Below are positions 37,390-45,640 of a stretch of DNA of 64,000 nt, piece by piece. The first letter of the stretch is position 1; every line of letters starts with the position of its first letter. The stretch lies in the NCBI GenBank assembly GCA_039621445.1, contig CP154954.1, positions 9,116,634 through 9,180,633 on the forward strand. The letters run 5' to 3'. The translations under genes were made by a program, and so were the position numbers. Below the pieces are notes generated by a model. That model worked only from the letters and a program-made list of their open reading frames with translations. It had not been told where the DNA came from and ran no database searches. Origin of the DNA: Euglena gracilis (taxonomy: Eukaryota; Euglenida; Euglenophyceae; Euglenales).

Positions 37390-38676
37390 GTGGAACTTCA
37401 ACTTCCTGCAGGAAGAATTCAACTGGAACTGGAAGAAATTCAAGAAAGAAGAACAAGAAACACAACAGATATCGACAACTGGATTTCCATGAAGAATGAA
37501 TTTCAAAGAAACTCTGAATCTCAAGAAGAACTGCAAAGAACTTTCAAGAAGTCAGCTGAAGCTGGGGAAGGTGGAGTCACAGCAGCAGCTGCAGAAGCTG
37601 GAGGGGCGGCAGCAACTAGCCAGTCCGTGGCCATCGCAACCCCCCCACCCCCCAAGGCTTCTGAGATTTTCAAATCCCCCTCTCAACATGAGAATGGCCA
37701 TGGACCATGGACAACTGTGGTCAGGAAGAGAAGACAGAAGGGGAATACCATCACAGGTCCAACAGACTCCCCCCCCTTTTCTATGTCCACCCCCTTCCAG
37801 GGGTCAAGACAAAGGCTATGGCAGCCTTTCAACAAATCCAAAGGATTCAAATTATCATGGCTATGGCAGCCATCAACAAAAAGGACCTGGGGTCCAAATT
37901 CAAGGCTATGGAAGCCATTACTCAAGAGGGCAGTGGGCCCAGGGGACAGGCTATGGCAGCCAGTACCCCAACCTGGAAAGAGCCCATTGGGGAAAGGTGT
38001 GTCCAACTTTCCCCCCAGCAATTTCAGACACAAACCCCCCAGGAGTGGCAAGCCAATGCCAAGAACAGGCCATGGTGGCCTTTATGGGAAATCAAGAGGG
38101 ACAGAGAAGAGACAGTCCCAGAGAAAAGGCCAATGGAGGCCAAGCAAGCCTGAGAGCCAAGGGAGGCCAGAAGGCAAATGGTGGCCAAGCAGGCCTGAGT
38201 GCCAGGGGAGGCCAGAAGGCAAATGGTGGCCAAGGCAATCACCACATCAGCCCTTGGGGGGGAGGCCCAAGATTGGCTCAGACAGGCCCCCCCCAGAAGA
38301 TAATCAGCCCAGCCTTGTATATACCCCCTCATTTCAGGCACAGACCTTCCCCCATCATTCACAAACAGGGGGAAAGCCTGTCTTTGGAAAGCCCTATGGC
38401 AGGGCCAGCTACAGCCCCAGTGATGGGGCAACCAGGGGTGACCCCAGTGATGGGGCAACCAAGGGGAAGGACCCCAGTGATGGGGCCTGTGGAGTCCCCA
38501 GACACATTACACCCAGGGGTACCCCCTTACAAAGCCCTGCAGACCAGCATCCCCCATTGGGTCAAGGCAGGAGCCAGCAGAGAGGTATTAAACCTGATAA
38601 GGGAGGGAGTTATGGCAGATCTTCCCCTCCCCCCTCTAATGTCCTTAAAAGTTCCCTTCAAATCTCTAGGAAGTAA
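37390..38676 (+). CDS. Gag-like protein of DIRS B
   Basis: Gln/Glu-rich start (RNTTDIDNWISMKNEFQRNS), Ala-rich segment, WTTVVRKRRQKGNTITG, then repeats of RLWQP and GRPEGKWWP encoded by GGCTATGGCAGCC and related units. Low-complexity, basic, Trp-containing: probably the RNA-binding structural protein. From about 38253, at a G7 run, the conserved frame shifts away (GGGPRLAQTGPPQKIISPAL is then read in another frame), so the last 140 residues here are out of the ancestral frame. Its stop TAA overlaps the ATG of the next frame (TAATG), a result of a 2-nt deletion. Confidence 0.65.
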   Translation: MELQLPAGRIQLELEEIQERRTRNTTDIDNWISMKNEFQRNSESQEELQRTFKKSAEAGEGGVTAAAAEAGGAAATSQSVAIATPPPPKASEIFKSPSQHENGHGPWTTVVRKRRQKGNTITGPTDSPPFSMSTPFQGSRQRLWQPFNKSKGFKLSWLWQPSTKRTWGPNSRLWKPLLKRAVGPGDRLWQPVPQPGKSPLGKGVSNFPPSNFRHKPPRSGKPMPRTGHGGLYGKSRGTEKRQSQRKGQWRPSKPESQGRPEGKWWPSRPECQGRPEGKWWPRQSPHQPLGGRPKIGSDRPPPEDNQPSLVYTPSFQAQTFPHHSQTGGKPVFGKPYGRASYSPSDGATRGDPSDGATKGKDPSDGACGVPRHITPRGTPLQSPADQHPPLGQGRSQQRGIKPDKGGSYGRSSPPPSNVLKSSLQISRK

Positions 38677-40436
38677 TGACTGCTCAAAAAATTCTGAGAG
38701 AATACGAATGTGCAGGGGCAACCAGGCAAATCCCCCCAGAGGAGGCAAAACATTTTGTCCCTTACTTCATAATTTCCAAAAAAGAAGGGGAAAAGACCAA
38801 GGAAAGACTGATTTCAGATTGTCGACAGTTAAATCACTATTTCACCCCCCAGAAGTTCAGGCTGGAACACATGGGAAACATTTTCCCATACCTAAGAAAA
38901 GGATGGTTCTGTGGAAAAATAGATCTGAAAGATGCTTATTTTCACCTAAAACTGCACAGCAGCCTGGAAAAACATGTCTGCATGCAAGTGGGGGGGGAAA
39001 CTTGGCAGTTTCAAGCTGCATGTTTTGGTATAAGCAGCCTGCCACAAAAATTTATGACTCTCATGAGAGTCTGGGAAAGGAAGTGGAGAAAGGAGGGAAA
39101 GGTAGTTTTCATCTACCTAGACGACATTTTGCTGTTAGCCCCCAGCAAAAAGACTGCAGCCCAACATTTGGCAGAAATAAAGCAGGACCTTTTATTGGCA
39201 GGTTTCAGATTAAACCTCCCCAAATCCTGTCTGGAACCCACACAGGAAATAAAACATTTGGGCCAGTGGGTCAATTTGAAAAAGGGCCAGCTGGAAATCC
39301 CACAGGAAAAATTAAAATCCTTAAGAAAGGAGCTGGGAAAAGTGCTCACAGCACAAAAAATGAGCTGCAGAAAACTCAGCTCTATTGTGGGGCAAGTCAG
39401 AAGCTATTTAGTCTCCATGCCATTTCTCAGAATTCTGACAGATCAACTTTGCAAAATGGTGGATTTGCACACAAAGTGGGGTTGGGACCACACCCTAACC
39501 ATTCCCCAAGGGGTCAAAGATCAAATTGTGGAGTTAAAAGCGTTTTTGCAGCCAGGTGTGGGCAGAGCCTTTCAATCCCAGGCCTCTCAGGATCTGTTTT
39601 CAGACAGCAGCACCTGGCAGTGGGGGGGGCTGGACAAAAACTCAGGCCAAAAAGTGCAGGATTTTTGGAGGGACCTGCACATCCTTCACATCAACCAAAA
39701 AGAATTGATGTCAGCAGTGGAGACAGTAAAAAGTCTGGCAAAACCAAAACAAACCATAATGCTTCATGTGGACAGCCAAGTGGCTGTAAGTTATCTAACA
39801 AAATGGGGAGGCAAAAAGCCCTACCTAAATTCCATTTTAAAACCCCTGCTGTATCATTGCCAAGAAAAGCAAATCAATTTGCAGGTGGTTTGGGTTCCCA
39901 CAAAAGAGCAATTGGCAGACTCCCTGACCAGGGAGCAAAAGGACCCAGGGGATTATACCCTAAACCTACATATCTTTCACCAAATCCTGAAATTTTTCAG
40001 ACAGGACATCACCCCAGAGGTGGACATGTTTTGCACACCCAGCAACAAAAAATTCCCCAAGTTTGTTTGTCGATACCCCCACCAAGGGGCTTTGCTGGTG
40101 GATGCCTTGAAGGCAGATTTGAGGGGCCTCCCCCCAGTTTATGCAAACCCCCCCTGGAGCATCATTCCCCAATGGGTTCAGAGATTAATGGTAAACCCAG
40201 ACCTGACTTGTCTGTTGATCGTACCCCACTGGGCTTCAACATCATGGTGGCGCCAATTAATGGCAATCAGAAAGCCAGGCAGCAAAGTTTTGTTGGTACC
40301 CCCCCAATGGGGTCTATTCACCAACTGCTGGGGGGAGGAGATGCCCCCCCCAAGGTGGAAATTGGCCTGCTTGATTGTGTCAGGCAAATATTACAATCCC
40401 AGGAAGTTTCGATGTCCAGTATCGACACTTACATAA
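38676..40436 (+). CDS. RT, RNase H and methyltransferase of DIRS B
   Basis: RT: LISDCRQLN, GKIDLKDAYFHL, FGISSLPQKFM and YLDDILLL (about 39110-39135). RNase H: FSDSSTWQWGGLD, INQKELMSAVE, LHVDSQVAVSYL and PTKEQLADSLTR. Methyltransferase: VDMFCTPSNKKFP, DALKADL and VYANPPWSII (NPPW near 40145-40156), an adenine-type catalytic loop known from DIRS elements. The conserved RT start (SIPHWVKAGASREVLNL, upstream of 38676) lies in another frame: B is 2 nt shorter than A near 38665. The frame runs over the recombinase start. Confidence 0.87.
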   Translation: MTAQKILREYECAGATRQIPPEEAKHFVPYFIISKKEGEKTKERLISDCRQLNHYFTPQKFRLEHMGNIFPYLRKGWFCGKIDLKDAYFHLKLHSSLEKHVCMQVGGETWQFQAACFGISSLPQKFMTLMRVWERKWRKEGKVVFIYLDDILLLAPSKKTAAQHLAEIKQDLLLAGFRLNLPKSCLEPTQEIKHLGQWVNLKKGQLEIPQEKLKSLRKELGKVLTAQKMSCRKLSSIVGQVRSYLVSMPFLRILTDQLCKMVDLHTKWGWDHTLTIPQGVKDQIVELKAFLQPGVGRAFQSQASQDLFSDSSTWQWGGLDKNSGQKVQDFWRDLHILHINQKELMSAVETVKSLAKPKQTIMLHVDSQVAVSYLTKWGGKKPYLNSILKPLLYHCQEKQINLQVVWVPTKEQLADSLTREQKDPGDYTLNLHIFHQILKFFRQDITPEVDMFCTPSNKKFPKFVCRYPHQGALLVDALKADLRGLPPVYANPPWSIIPQWVQRLMVNPDLTCLLIVPHWASTSWWRQLMAIRKPGSKVLLVPPQWGLFTNCWGEEMPPPRWKLACLIVSGKYYNPRKFRCPVSTLT

Positions 40437-41647
40437 AAAATCTGGGAAATGTCAAAAGATATGATTCAGCCTTCAGGACATTGGTGGGCCAATTGTTGCA
40501 CAAAGGGGTGCCCCTGCAGGACTGCACAGTCCACAAGATGGCCGAGGCCATCCTTGATTTGGCTGCCCACAGCCTCAACACTGCACGAAATGCATATGCA
40601 GCAGTTTTATTACTCCCAGGGTTTGGGTCATTGAGGTTTTCCCCTCTTTTGTCTCCATTGAAAAGGAAGTGGAATTCCAATGTCTGCAAGTATGCCCATT
40701 TCTGGGACCCCACTGATTTCTTAGAAAACATCATCAGGAAATCCAAACCCCTCTCAGACCTGTCTGTGAAAGAGCTCAGAAACAGACTCATCATCTGTTG
40801 GAGGCTGTTAGCCCTCCACAGGGGGGTTGATTTAGCCAGAACCCAGCGAAAAATCAGTTTCGTGGGAGAAAAAATTTTCATTTTATTGCAAAGGAAAGGG
40901 TGGCAATTCCCAAGATGGGAGGAGATTTTGAATTTGCCACACACCCCCCTCATCAGCCCCTGGCATTTATTGAAAGAATATGTGGAAAGGACAGCCCACA
41001 TGGTTGGACACAAAAATAATTTGTTATGGTCTTTGGATGGTAAAAGACCTTTGACATCAGAAAGGGTGAATTCCCTTACCAAAGAAATTCTGCAAGAGGG
41101 GGGGGTGGACACCACCCATTGGAAACCCCACAGCACCAGAGGGGCTGGGGTCTTATGGTGGAAAAATGCTGGTTTGCAAGTGGAAGAAGTCCAGCAGCTG
41201 GGTCAGTGGAAAAATTTTGGGGCCTTCCAAGCCCATTATTTGCGACTTGGGGTCGTATCAAAAATTCAAAATATTATGGCCCAAAGGGGGGTGCACAGTA
41301 CCTCACCATCTCGCAGTGCGGAGCCCGAATGGTCTCGGACTCCCACGACAGAGGAAGGGGGAGGAAGGGACCAAGAGGGCGAAGCACAAGAAGATGGTGA
41401 GCCCAACCCTCCCACCCAAAAAATCAGCAGAAAACGAAAGACATCCCAACCAGAAAGGGGACCCCCGACCAAGCAGCCCCAACCACCCACCCAGAAACAC
41501 AGAAAGAGACCACCATCCCCATCAGGGGGGGGGCCCCCCACCAAGCGACCATGGGAGAGGGGGGGGGCGGGGCCACGGCGGTTCAGCTTCGCCAAGGTGT
41601 CGGAGGAGGCCTCATCATCGCCAACTCCGGCAACAAAGGCGCAGTAA
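40244..41647 (+). CDS. Tyrosine recombinase of DIRS B
   Basis: ATG 40244 (MVAPINGNQKARQQ) is the first in-frame Met near the domain. Conserved core: LLDCVRQILQSQEVSMSSID, NAYAAVLLLPGFGSL, LLALHRGVDLAR (catalytic Arg, about 40815), HSTRGAGVLWW (HxxR, about 41128) and FQAHYLRLGVVSK (nucleophile Tyr, about 41237). The C-terminal tail is Lys/Arg/Pro-rich (KISRKRKTSQPERGPP) and is encoded through the internal complementary region into the right repeat. It would insert the circular DNA. It overlaps pol by about 190 nt; in A the two are in one frame separated by TAG, the difference being C8 here versus C9 in A. Confidence 0.88.
   Translation: MVAPINGNQKARQQSFVGTPPMGSIHQLLGGGDAPPKVEIGLLDCVRQILQSQEVSMSSIDTYIKNLGNVKRYDSAFRTLVGQLLHKGVPLQDCTVHKMAEAILDLAAHSLNTARNAYAAVLLLPGFGSLRFSPLLSPLKRKWNSNVCKYAHFWDPTDFLENIIRKSKPLSDLSVKELRNRLIICWRLLALHRGVDLARTQRKISFVGEKIFILLQRKGWQFPRWEEILNLPHTPLISPWHLLKEYVERTAHMVGHKNNLLWSLDGKRPLTSERVNSLTKEILQEGGVDTTHWKPHSTRGAGVLWWKNAGLQVEEVQQLGQWKNFGAFQAHYLRLGVVSKIQNIMAQRGVHSTSPSRSAEPEWSRTPTTEEGGGRDQEGEAQEDGEPNPPTQKISRKRKTSQPERGPPTKQPQPPTQKHRKRPPSPSGGGPPTKRPWERGGAGPRRFSFAKVSEEASSSPTPATKAQ
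41301..41401 (+). repeat. Internal complementary region of DIRS B
   Basis: 41301-41334 is the reverse complement of the left tip (37136-37169) and 41335-41401 of the right tip (41710-41776). The junction GAATGGTC/TCGGACTCC is the predicted circle junction. Confidence 0.92.
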
Positions 41648-41776
41648 GAAGCACTCCCCGCGCACGCACAAACACACCAGAACAGAACAGCCGGCAAGGA
41701 AAGCAGGACCTCACCATCTTCTTGTGCTTCGCCCTCTTGGTCCCTTCCTCCCCCTTCCTCTGTCGTGGGAGTCCGA
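41620..41776 (+). repeat. Right terminal repeat of DIRS B
   Basis: 41620-41718 is the inverse of the left repeat. 41710-41776 is the unique right tip, repeated inverted in the internal complementary region. Confidence 0.92.
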
Positions 41777-42054
41777 AAAGGGGGGGGGCGTCCGTCTTGC
41801 GCTCCCCCTAAAAAAACCAAAAATACGCTTTGCCGACCAATCAAAATATGACCTCCGCCCTTCACCTTGGGGGGGGGGGGTTGGTCGACTCCGCACAAGT
41901 CAAACCGCGGGCTTAGCCTTCTCCCCCACCAAAAAACCACTCCTTTCCCTCACAAGTGGTCGAGGGGATTCACCACCCGGGTTATTTCCCTTTCAACCGA
42001 CCGCTCGGCACGGCCGGCGTCCCAAAGGGCAAAAATACACCTCCGGTCCCAACA
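41777..42054 (-). repeat. 5' LTR of element 3, portion right of the DIRS insertion
   Basis: Matches 25785-26061 and ends in GGTCCCAACA. Confidence 0.93.
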
Positions 42055-42255
42055 CTAGCTCCATCCACCAAAATGCCGAAAATGGCAAAAAATGTGTTAG
42101 AAAATTTTGTTTTTCACCGACCCAGCCCAGCCCGGGACCCCCCCCCACCCCCCCCGGGGGGGGGGTCCAGCCAGCAGCTCAAATCCAGCCAGCAGCCTTT
42201 TTGCCAGCCGGAGGCTGGACCCCCCCCCCCCGGGGGGTCCTTAAGAAATTCCCTG
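42055..42255 (+). mobile_element. hAT-like MITE, right half
   Basis: Begins with the second CTAG (42055-42058) and ends TTAAGAAATTCCCTG. CATCCACCAAAATGCCGAAA and the foldback CCGGAGGCTGG pieces match 56229-56440 inversely. Confidence 0.88.
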
Positions 42256-42263
42256 GTTGGCGT
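42256..42263. other. 8-bp target-site duplication GTTGGCGT of the MITE, right copy
   Basis: Identical to 24633-24640. Confidence 0.9.
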
Positions 42264-42737
42264 CCCACATTAAAAACTTCCCAGTCCCGAGGGGTGGAGT
42301 CAAACATGGTAAGCATGTTACATGAGAGTGGAAGTTGAAAACTGCAAAATGTGGAAATTGAAATAGCAAAACACCTTGAACTTTTATAGCGATGGCAAAG
42401 CTTTGCAAAGCTGGAGGGCAAACAGCGGCGGATATTCGGCAACGCTGTTCTCGCTGATTCCATAGCATATGGCACTGCCAACAGCTATGCCAACAACTGC
42501 AATTCTTGGGGTCAGACTCAGGCCTCATTTGCATTCTCCCAACTCAGTCAGGTGATGGAACCAAGGCTGAAATTGACCAATTGACGAGGTGGGGGGATTT
42601 GGAGCTGTGGAGTGCATGTGGCCTCAACGGGGGGGGGGGGGCACCGCCCGGATAGCACGCAAATCCAAAATATCTTCAAAATCCCGTCCACGGGGGAAAA
42701 GAAACAGAAAAGGAGATTCTTGCACAATGGGCTTTTG
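42264..42737. other. No gene recognised
   Basis: Mixed-composition sequence with short frames only and a G9-10 run near 42630. It was contiguous with 24501-24632 before the MITE inserted. Confidence 0.4.
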
Positions 42738-42783
42738 CTCAAAGCAGGGATTTGTGCTTATCCTTTTTTGGGGGGTCAAATTC

Positions 42784-42840
42784 TTATCCGTAGTTATCCG
42801 TAGTTATCCGTAGTTATCCGTAGTTATCCGTAGTTATCCT
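42784..42840 (+). repeat. Subterminal tandem repeats (GTAGTTATCC)
   Basis: About five head-to-tail copies of a 10-bp unit. The right end of the element (43930-44066) has further copies in irregular spacing and the same orientation. Confidence 0.9.
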
Positions 42841-43156
42841 TATTTGCTAAAATATCCTTCCTGACAGGGGGTATCCATCTAGAAATAGCTGTAATTGAAA
42901 GGATGAAGAGAGTTGATCATCATAAACCTCAGGAATGCCTAAACTTCGTGAAATATGACAATCTAAACAGAAAACGACAAGCATCCAAGGCAGATGGAAA
43001 CGACAATGTCCGGTGTGGGTTTTTAATCTTTCATCCACCGTTGTTCACAATCACCGTTGCAGAACATGCCAACGGCCGCCCGCCGGAGGCTAGACAACAT
43101 CCTCTGTCGGTTTTTAACATCAATGACACCGGCCAAACTGAAAGCAGCCCATCCCT

Positions 43157-43574
43157 TTATAGGATGCACGCTGCCAAATGGAAAATTGTTGCGAAAATGG
43201 GTTGATATGCTGCTTTGAGCACAGAAGCTGCATCAGAGACAAATGCAACAACCCTGCCAGCAGAAATTCCCATGCTCCTTAAAACCTCATTGACCTCCTT
43301 AGCAAGTTCTTCGAAAAAAGACGACATTACTTTTCTTCTTAGAAAACAAACCTCGGTGCTCAACGCCATCGTTTGGCCCTTGACAAACCAGAGTGCGAGT
43401 TGCCACAACCCACGAACTTGGGCCAGAACCAACCAAAATATTGATAAATGGCATGCCCTTGTGAATCTGTCTATTCATCAGTTCCAATCCACACTTTTTT
43501 GCCAGAGATTGATTTCCGAATGCTTGCGATGTGGGTTGAAAACACCCGGACAGAGCGATACAACTGACTGCCAA
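43157..43574 (-). pseudogene. hAT transposase (DUF659-like) fragment
   Basis: Two overlapping frames give GMPFINILVGSGPSSWVVAT, then SSFFEELAKEVNEVLRSMG, ISAGRVVAFVSDAASVLKAA and IFATIFHLAACIL. This resembles the start of the RNase H-like core of hAT transposases (a strand-helix unit ending in a DNA/DAA motif and a His-Ala segment). A frame change near 43400 and missing upstream and downstream parts make it a relic. It lies in the middle of the TIR-bounded element, so it is probably its former transposase. Confidence 0.55.
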
Positions 43575-44097
43575 CCTTCAGGCTGCCATGAACAGTTGTA
43601 TACTTCCGATCCAAGGCACGGATCGAAGGGTGGCCATCATCTCACCCAATTTTAGTTGCACTCGAGGGGTGGATGGTTGTGCAACAGAAGGGTTCGTGGG
43701 GCCTGGGGGGGGGATTGATACCCAGATGCTTTCTAACACAAAACACCTGCATCTTCAGGAACCTCCATCAAAGCTGCACTTGCTCCGGGCTGTTTAACCA
43801 CCTTTGCCCCTTCCAATTTCAGGAGGGAAATCCATTGACAGGGAGAAAGAATAGAGCCTGTGGTTGAGGATGTGGATGTGCACTCAAGCTTCATGCAGTT
43901 CATGCTCATCCTCATTCGTCAAAATTTTTTGCTTATCCGTAGTTATCCGTAGTTATATAATTATCCTTATTTGGACTTTTTGGCTCATCCGTAGTTATCC
44001 GTAGTTATCCGTTTTTATCCGTATTTGGGGGTTTCGGGTTTATCCGTAGTTATCCGTAGTTATCCATTTCAGGATAAGCACAAATCCCTGCTCAAAG

Positions 44098-44647
44098 ACA
44101 CCCGGGCGGATGATTGGCTATGACGATCCCGGAGGTCGGGCCGACCTCTGGAGGTCGATAAATACAGCCAATGAACCGCATTACCCCATTTTTTCAAAAG
44201 GCTTTTGACTATAGGCAGGGGGGGATAATTGATATCGGAGGCCTTCGGAAAAATTGCGGAAAAATTGCGGAAAAATTGACATCAGGAATATACACATTTC
44301 TGCTTGAGGGGACTTAGAAATTTTTCAATTGTGAGGTTCAGAACACCGCAACACCCACGTCGATGCAGGCGAGCACAAATCAACCGCTTGAAGTTCTATG
44401 CACAGGTAGGACGCACCCAATCCTGTGACCAGTGGTGCACCTGTGAGAAAAATTGGAAATTGGGGGGAAACAAAACACAATAGCACACCTGTTGATCCAT
44501 TTGAAGAATGGCCTGAACTCATCTTCCATCTTCGGTGGTGGGAAAAACATTCTGCGAAAAAAAATGCAAAAAAAATTGCGGAAAAATTGCGGAAAATTTT
44601 CGGATATCAATTCCCCCCTCCTGCTGTGGGTCGGGCCGACAATGGCA
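44098..44647. repeat. Non-coding, with an imperfect inverted repeat
   Basis: GGGGATAATTGATATCGGAG at about 44220 and its near inverse TTCGGATATCAATTCCCCCC at about 44600 bracket 400 bp with repeated AAATTGCGGAAAAATTGCGG on both sides. It could be a small foldback element; no flanking duplication was found. GGTCGGGCCGACC occurs at 44128. Confidence 0.5.
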
Positions 44648-44727
44648 ATTTTGTTATTTTGGGGAAACAAACAGGTCGGGCCGACCATTGTCGGCCCGAC
44701 CTGTTTGTTTCCCCAAAATAACAAAAT
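44648..44727. repeat. Perfect palindrome, 38-bp arms
   Basis: Arms 44648-44685 and 44690-44727 are exact reverse complements with a 4-nt spacer (CATT). They contain GGGGAAACAAACAGG and the inner GGTCGGGCCGAC. It would form a stable cruciform or RNA hairpin. Confidence 0.92.
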
Positions 44728-44779
44728 CCCCTTGTGTGTGTGCAAGGCAAGGATGGCCAAAACGCACCCCCTGATGAAC

Positions 44780-45047
44780 TTAGTCGGCCTTCGAATTTAG
44801 GTGTCTGGCAGGTGAATAGCCCCTCTGTATGTTCCACAGGGTTGGGCCAAGGGTTTGGATGCTTCTGAAATGGAAAACCATGGAGGTCGTTCCTACCGAC
44901 CATTGGTTGCCTGCCAGAGAGGCTCTTGTCCACTTTGGTCTTCTTTTTTGCTGGGGGTTCTTGGGACGCTTCATGAGAGTGGTTGGCACATGACATAATA
45001 ACCACAATGGTGGGTGGCAACACCAAAACTGGTGCTTTTCTCTTCAA
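44780..45047 (-). other. Coding-like segment, possible exon
   Basis: One - strand frame has a protein-like composition (HSHEASQEPPAKKKTKVDKS, then GRNDLHGFPFQKHPNPWPN). The basic KKKTKVDK resembles a nuclear localisation signal. It might belong with 45199-45402. No family is recognised. Confidence 0.25.
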
Positions 45048-45198
45048 GCCTCTTGGCGTGGATGCTTTTCACAAACAACTTCCCCTCCTCACCTATTCCA
45101 ACTTGATACCCCAAGCAACATTCGGGCAACATTGTTTAATGGTGGCACTGTTAGATCCCATCCACTTGTGTGCAATAAACCTAACGCAGGAATCACAC

Positions 45199-45402
45199 CT
45201 TTAACAGAGAAAAAAGCACTTCACATACTTTGCTTGGTTGCACCTTGTCACCACAATTTTCTGAAATGTCATCAAAACCATCAGCTTTGGCCCAAATAAC
45301 CCATTTGGAGGTGGTTCGCTGAGCAGCGTATGTTCCATGGTCGGGCATAACGGCAGGAGAAGAGAGGCATGACTTCAAAGAAGCCTTGATGTAAAATTCC
45401 AT
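45199..45402 (-). other. Coding-like segment, possible exon
   Basis: - strand frame with AVMPDHGTYAAQRTTSKWV, then IWAKADGFDDISENCGDKV and KVCEVLFSLLK, ending directly before a GTGTGA that could be a 5' splice site (45198-45197). Composition is that of a real protein. Family unknown; it could be an upstream exon of a transposase. Confidence 0.35.
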
Positions 45403-45405
45403 CCG

Positions 45406-45640
45406 TCATGTTGAGACGATCATCCGTCTGGGAGTGGCGAAATTGGGAGAAAGTGTGCTCAGCTTGAGGTGTGTGCATCTTGTCCAATACCTGAATCTTG
45501 TCAAGATCTTAATCTTGTCCAGCAGCTGCATCTTGTACAGCATCTGCATCTTGTCCAGTGTCGACATTTTGTCCAATGTCTGCATCTTGTTCAGCATCTG
45601 CATCCATTGCATCTTGTCTAGAATCTGCAACCACTGCATC
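45406..45640 (-). repeat. 21-bp repeat encoding LDKMQxL heptads
   Basis: About seven imperfect units (TTGTCCAGCATCTGCATC type on the + strand). On the - strand they read LDKMQTL, LDKMSTL, LDKMQML, LYKMQLL: heptads that would form a coiled coil. A second frame reads DADAEQDADIGQN-type units. Either a coding minisatellite or a chance open array. Confidence 0.6.

Larger units (their letters stand above)
37136..41776 (+). mobile_element. DIRS-type retroelement B, structurally complete
   Basis: Inserted in the 5' LTR of element 3 between 37135 and 41777 without target duplication, as expected for tyrosine-recombinase elements. Left end GACCATTCGGGCTCC. Inverted terminal repeats 37160-37257 and 41620-41718. 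The internal complementary region 41301-41401 consists of the complements of the left tip (37136-37169) and of the right tip (41710-41776) joined head to tail, the DIRS-1 arrangement used to complete circular DNA. It encodes gag, RT/RNase H/methyltransferase and tyrosine recombinase. Two small indels break gag-pol. Confidence 0.93.
24931..42054 (-). mobile_element. Ty3/gypsy retrotransposon with a cytosine MTase (element 3)
   Basis: Flanked by LTRs with TGTT...AACA termini: 24931-26061, and 36282-37135 plus 41777-42054, the second split by DIRS B. On the - strand the order is PBS, N-terminal Gag, Gag with zinc knuckle, UAG, protease, methyltransferase, RT, RNase H, integrase, repetitive 3' region, PPT. 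Without the DIRS it measures about 12.5 kb. The LTRs differ at roughly 20 visible positions in 1.13 kb, so the element is older than element 2. Pol has frameshifts near 30125 and 28610. Confidence 0.93.
42738..44097 (-). mobile_element. hAT-like DNA transposon remnant with subterminal repeats
   Basis: Terminal inverted repeat CAGGGATTTGTGCTTATCC at 42745-42763 and inverted at 44072-44090. CTCAAAG flanks both ends (42738-42744, 44091-44097); with the terminal C/G ambiguity this is a 7-8 bp duplication. Many copies of CCGTAGTTATCC lie next to both ends (42784-42840 and 43930-44066), as transposase-binding subterminal repeats do in hAT elements. A transposase fragment is inside on the - strand. 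Confidence 0.8.

Noticed and set aside
37496-41647. A single 1383-codon frame through DIRS B
   Set aside because: Only its last part (recombinase) and a short stretch before the RT are in a conserved frame; the middle is the wrong frame over RT and RNase H, which are read in the frame of 38676-40436.
41266-41940. Frames across the right end of DIRS B
   Set aside because: They run across inverted repeats and the LTR junction and have no domain.
42784-42840. CRISPR-like direct repeats
   Set aside because: 10-bp units without spacers, in a eukaryotic transposon end; simple subterminal repeats.
44211-44620. hAT-like MITE bounded by CAGGGGGG...CCCCCCTCCTG
   Set aside because: An inverted repeat exists, but the flanks (ACTATAGG and CTGTGGGT) are not duplicated; kept only as an inverted repeat.
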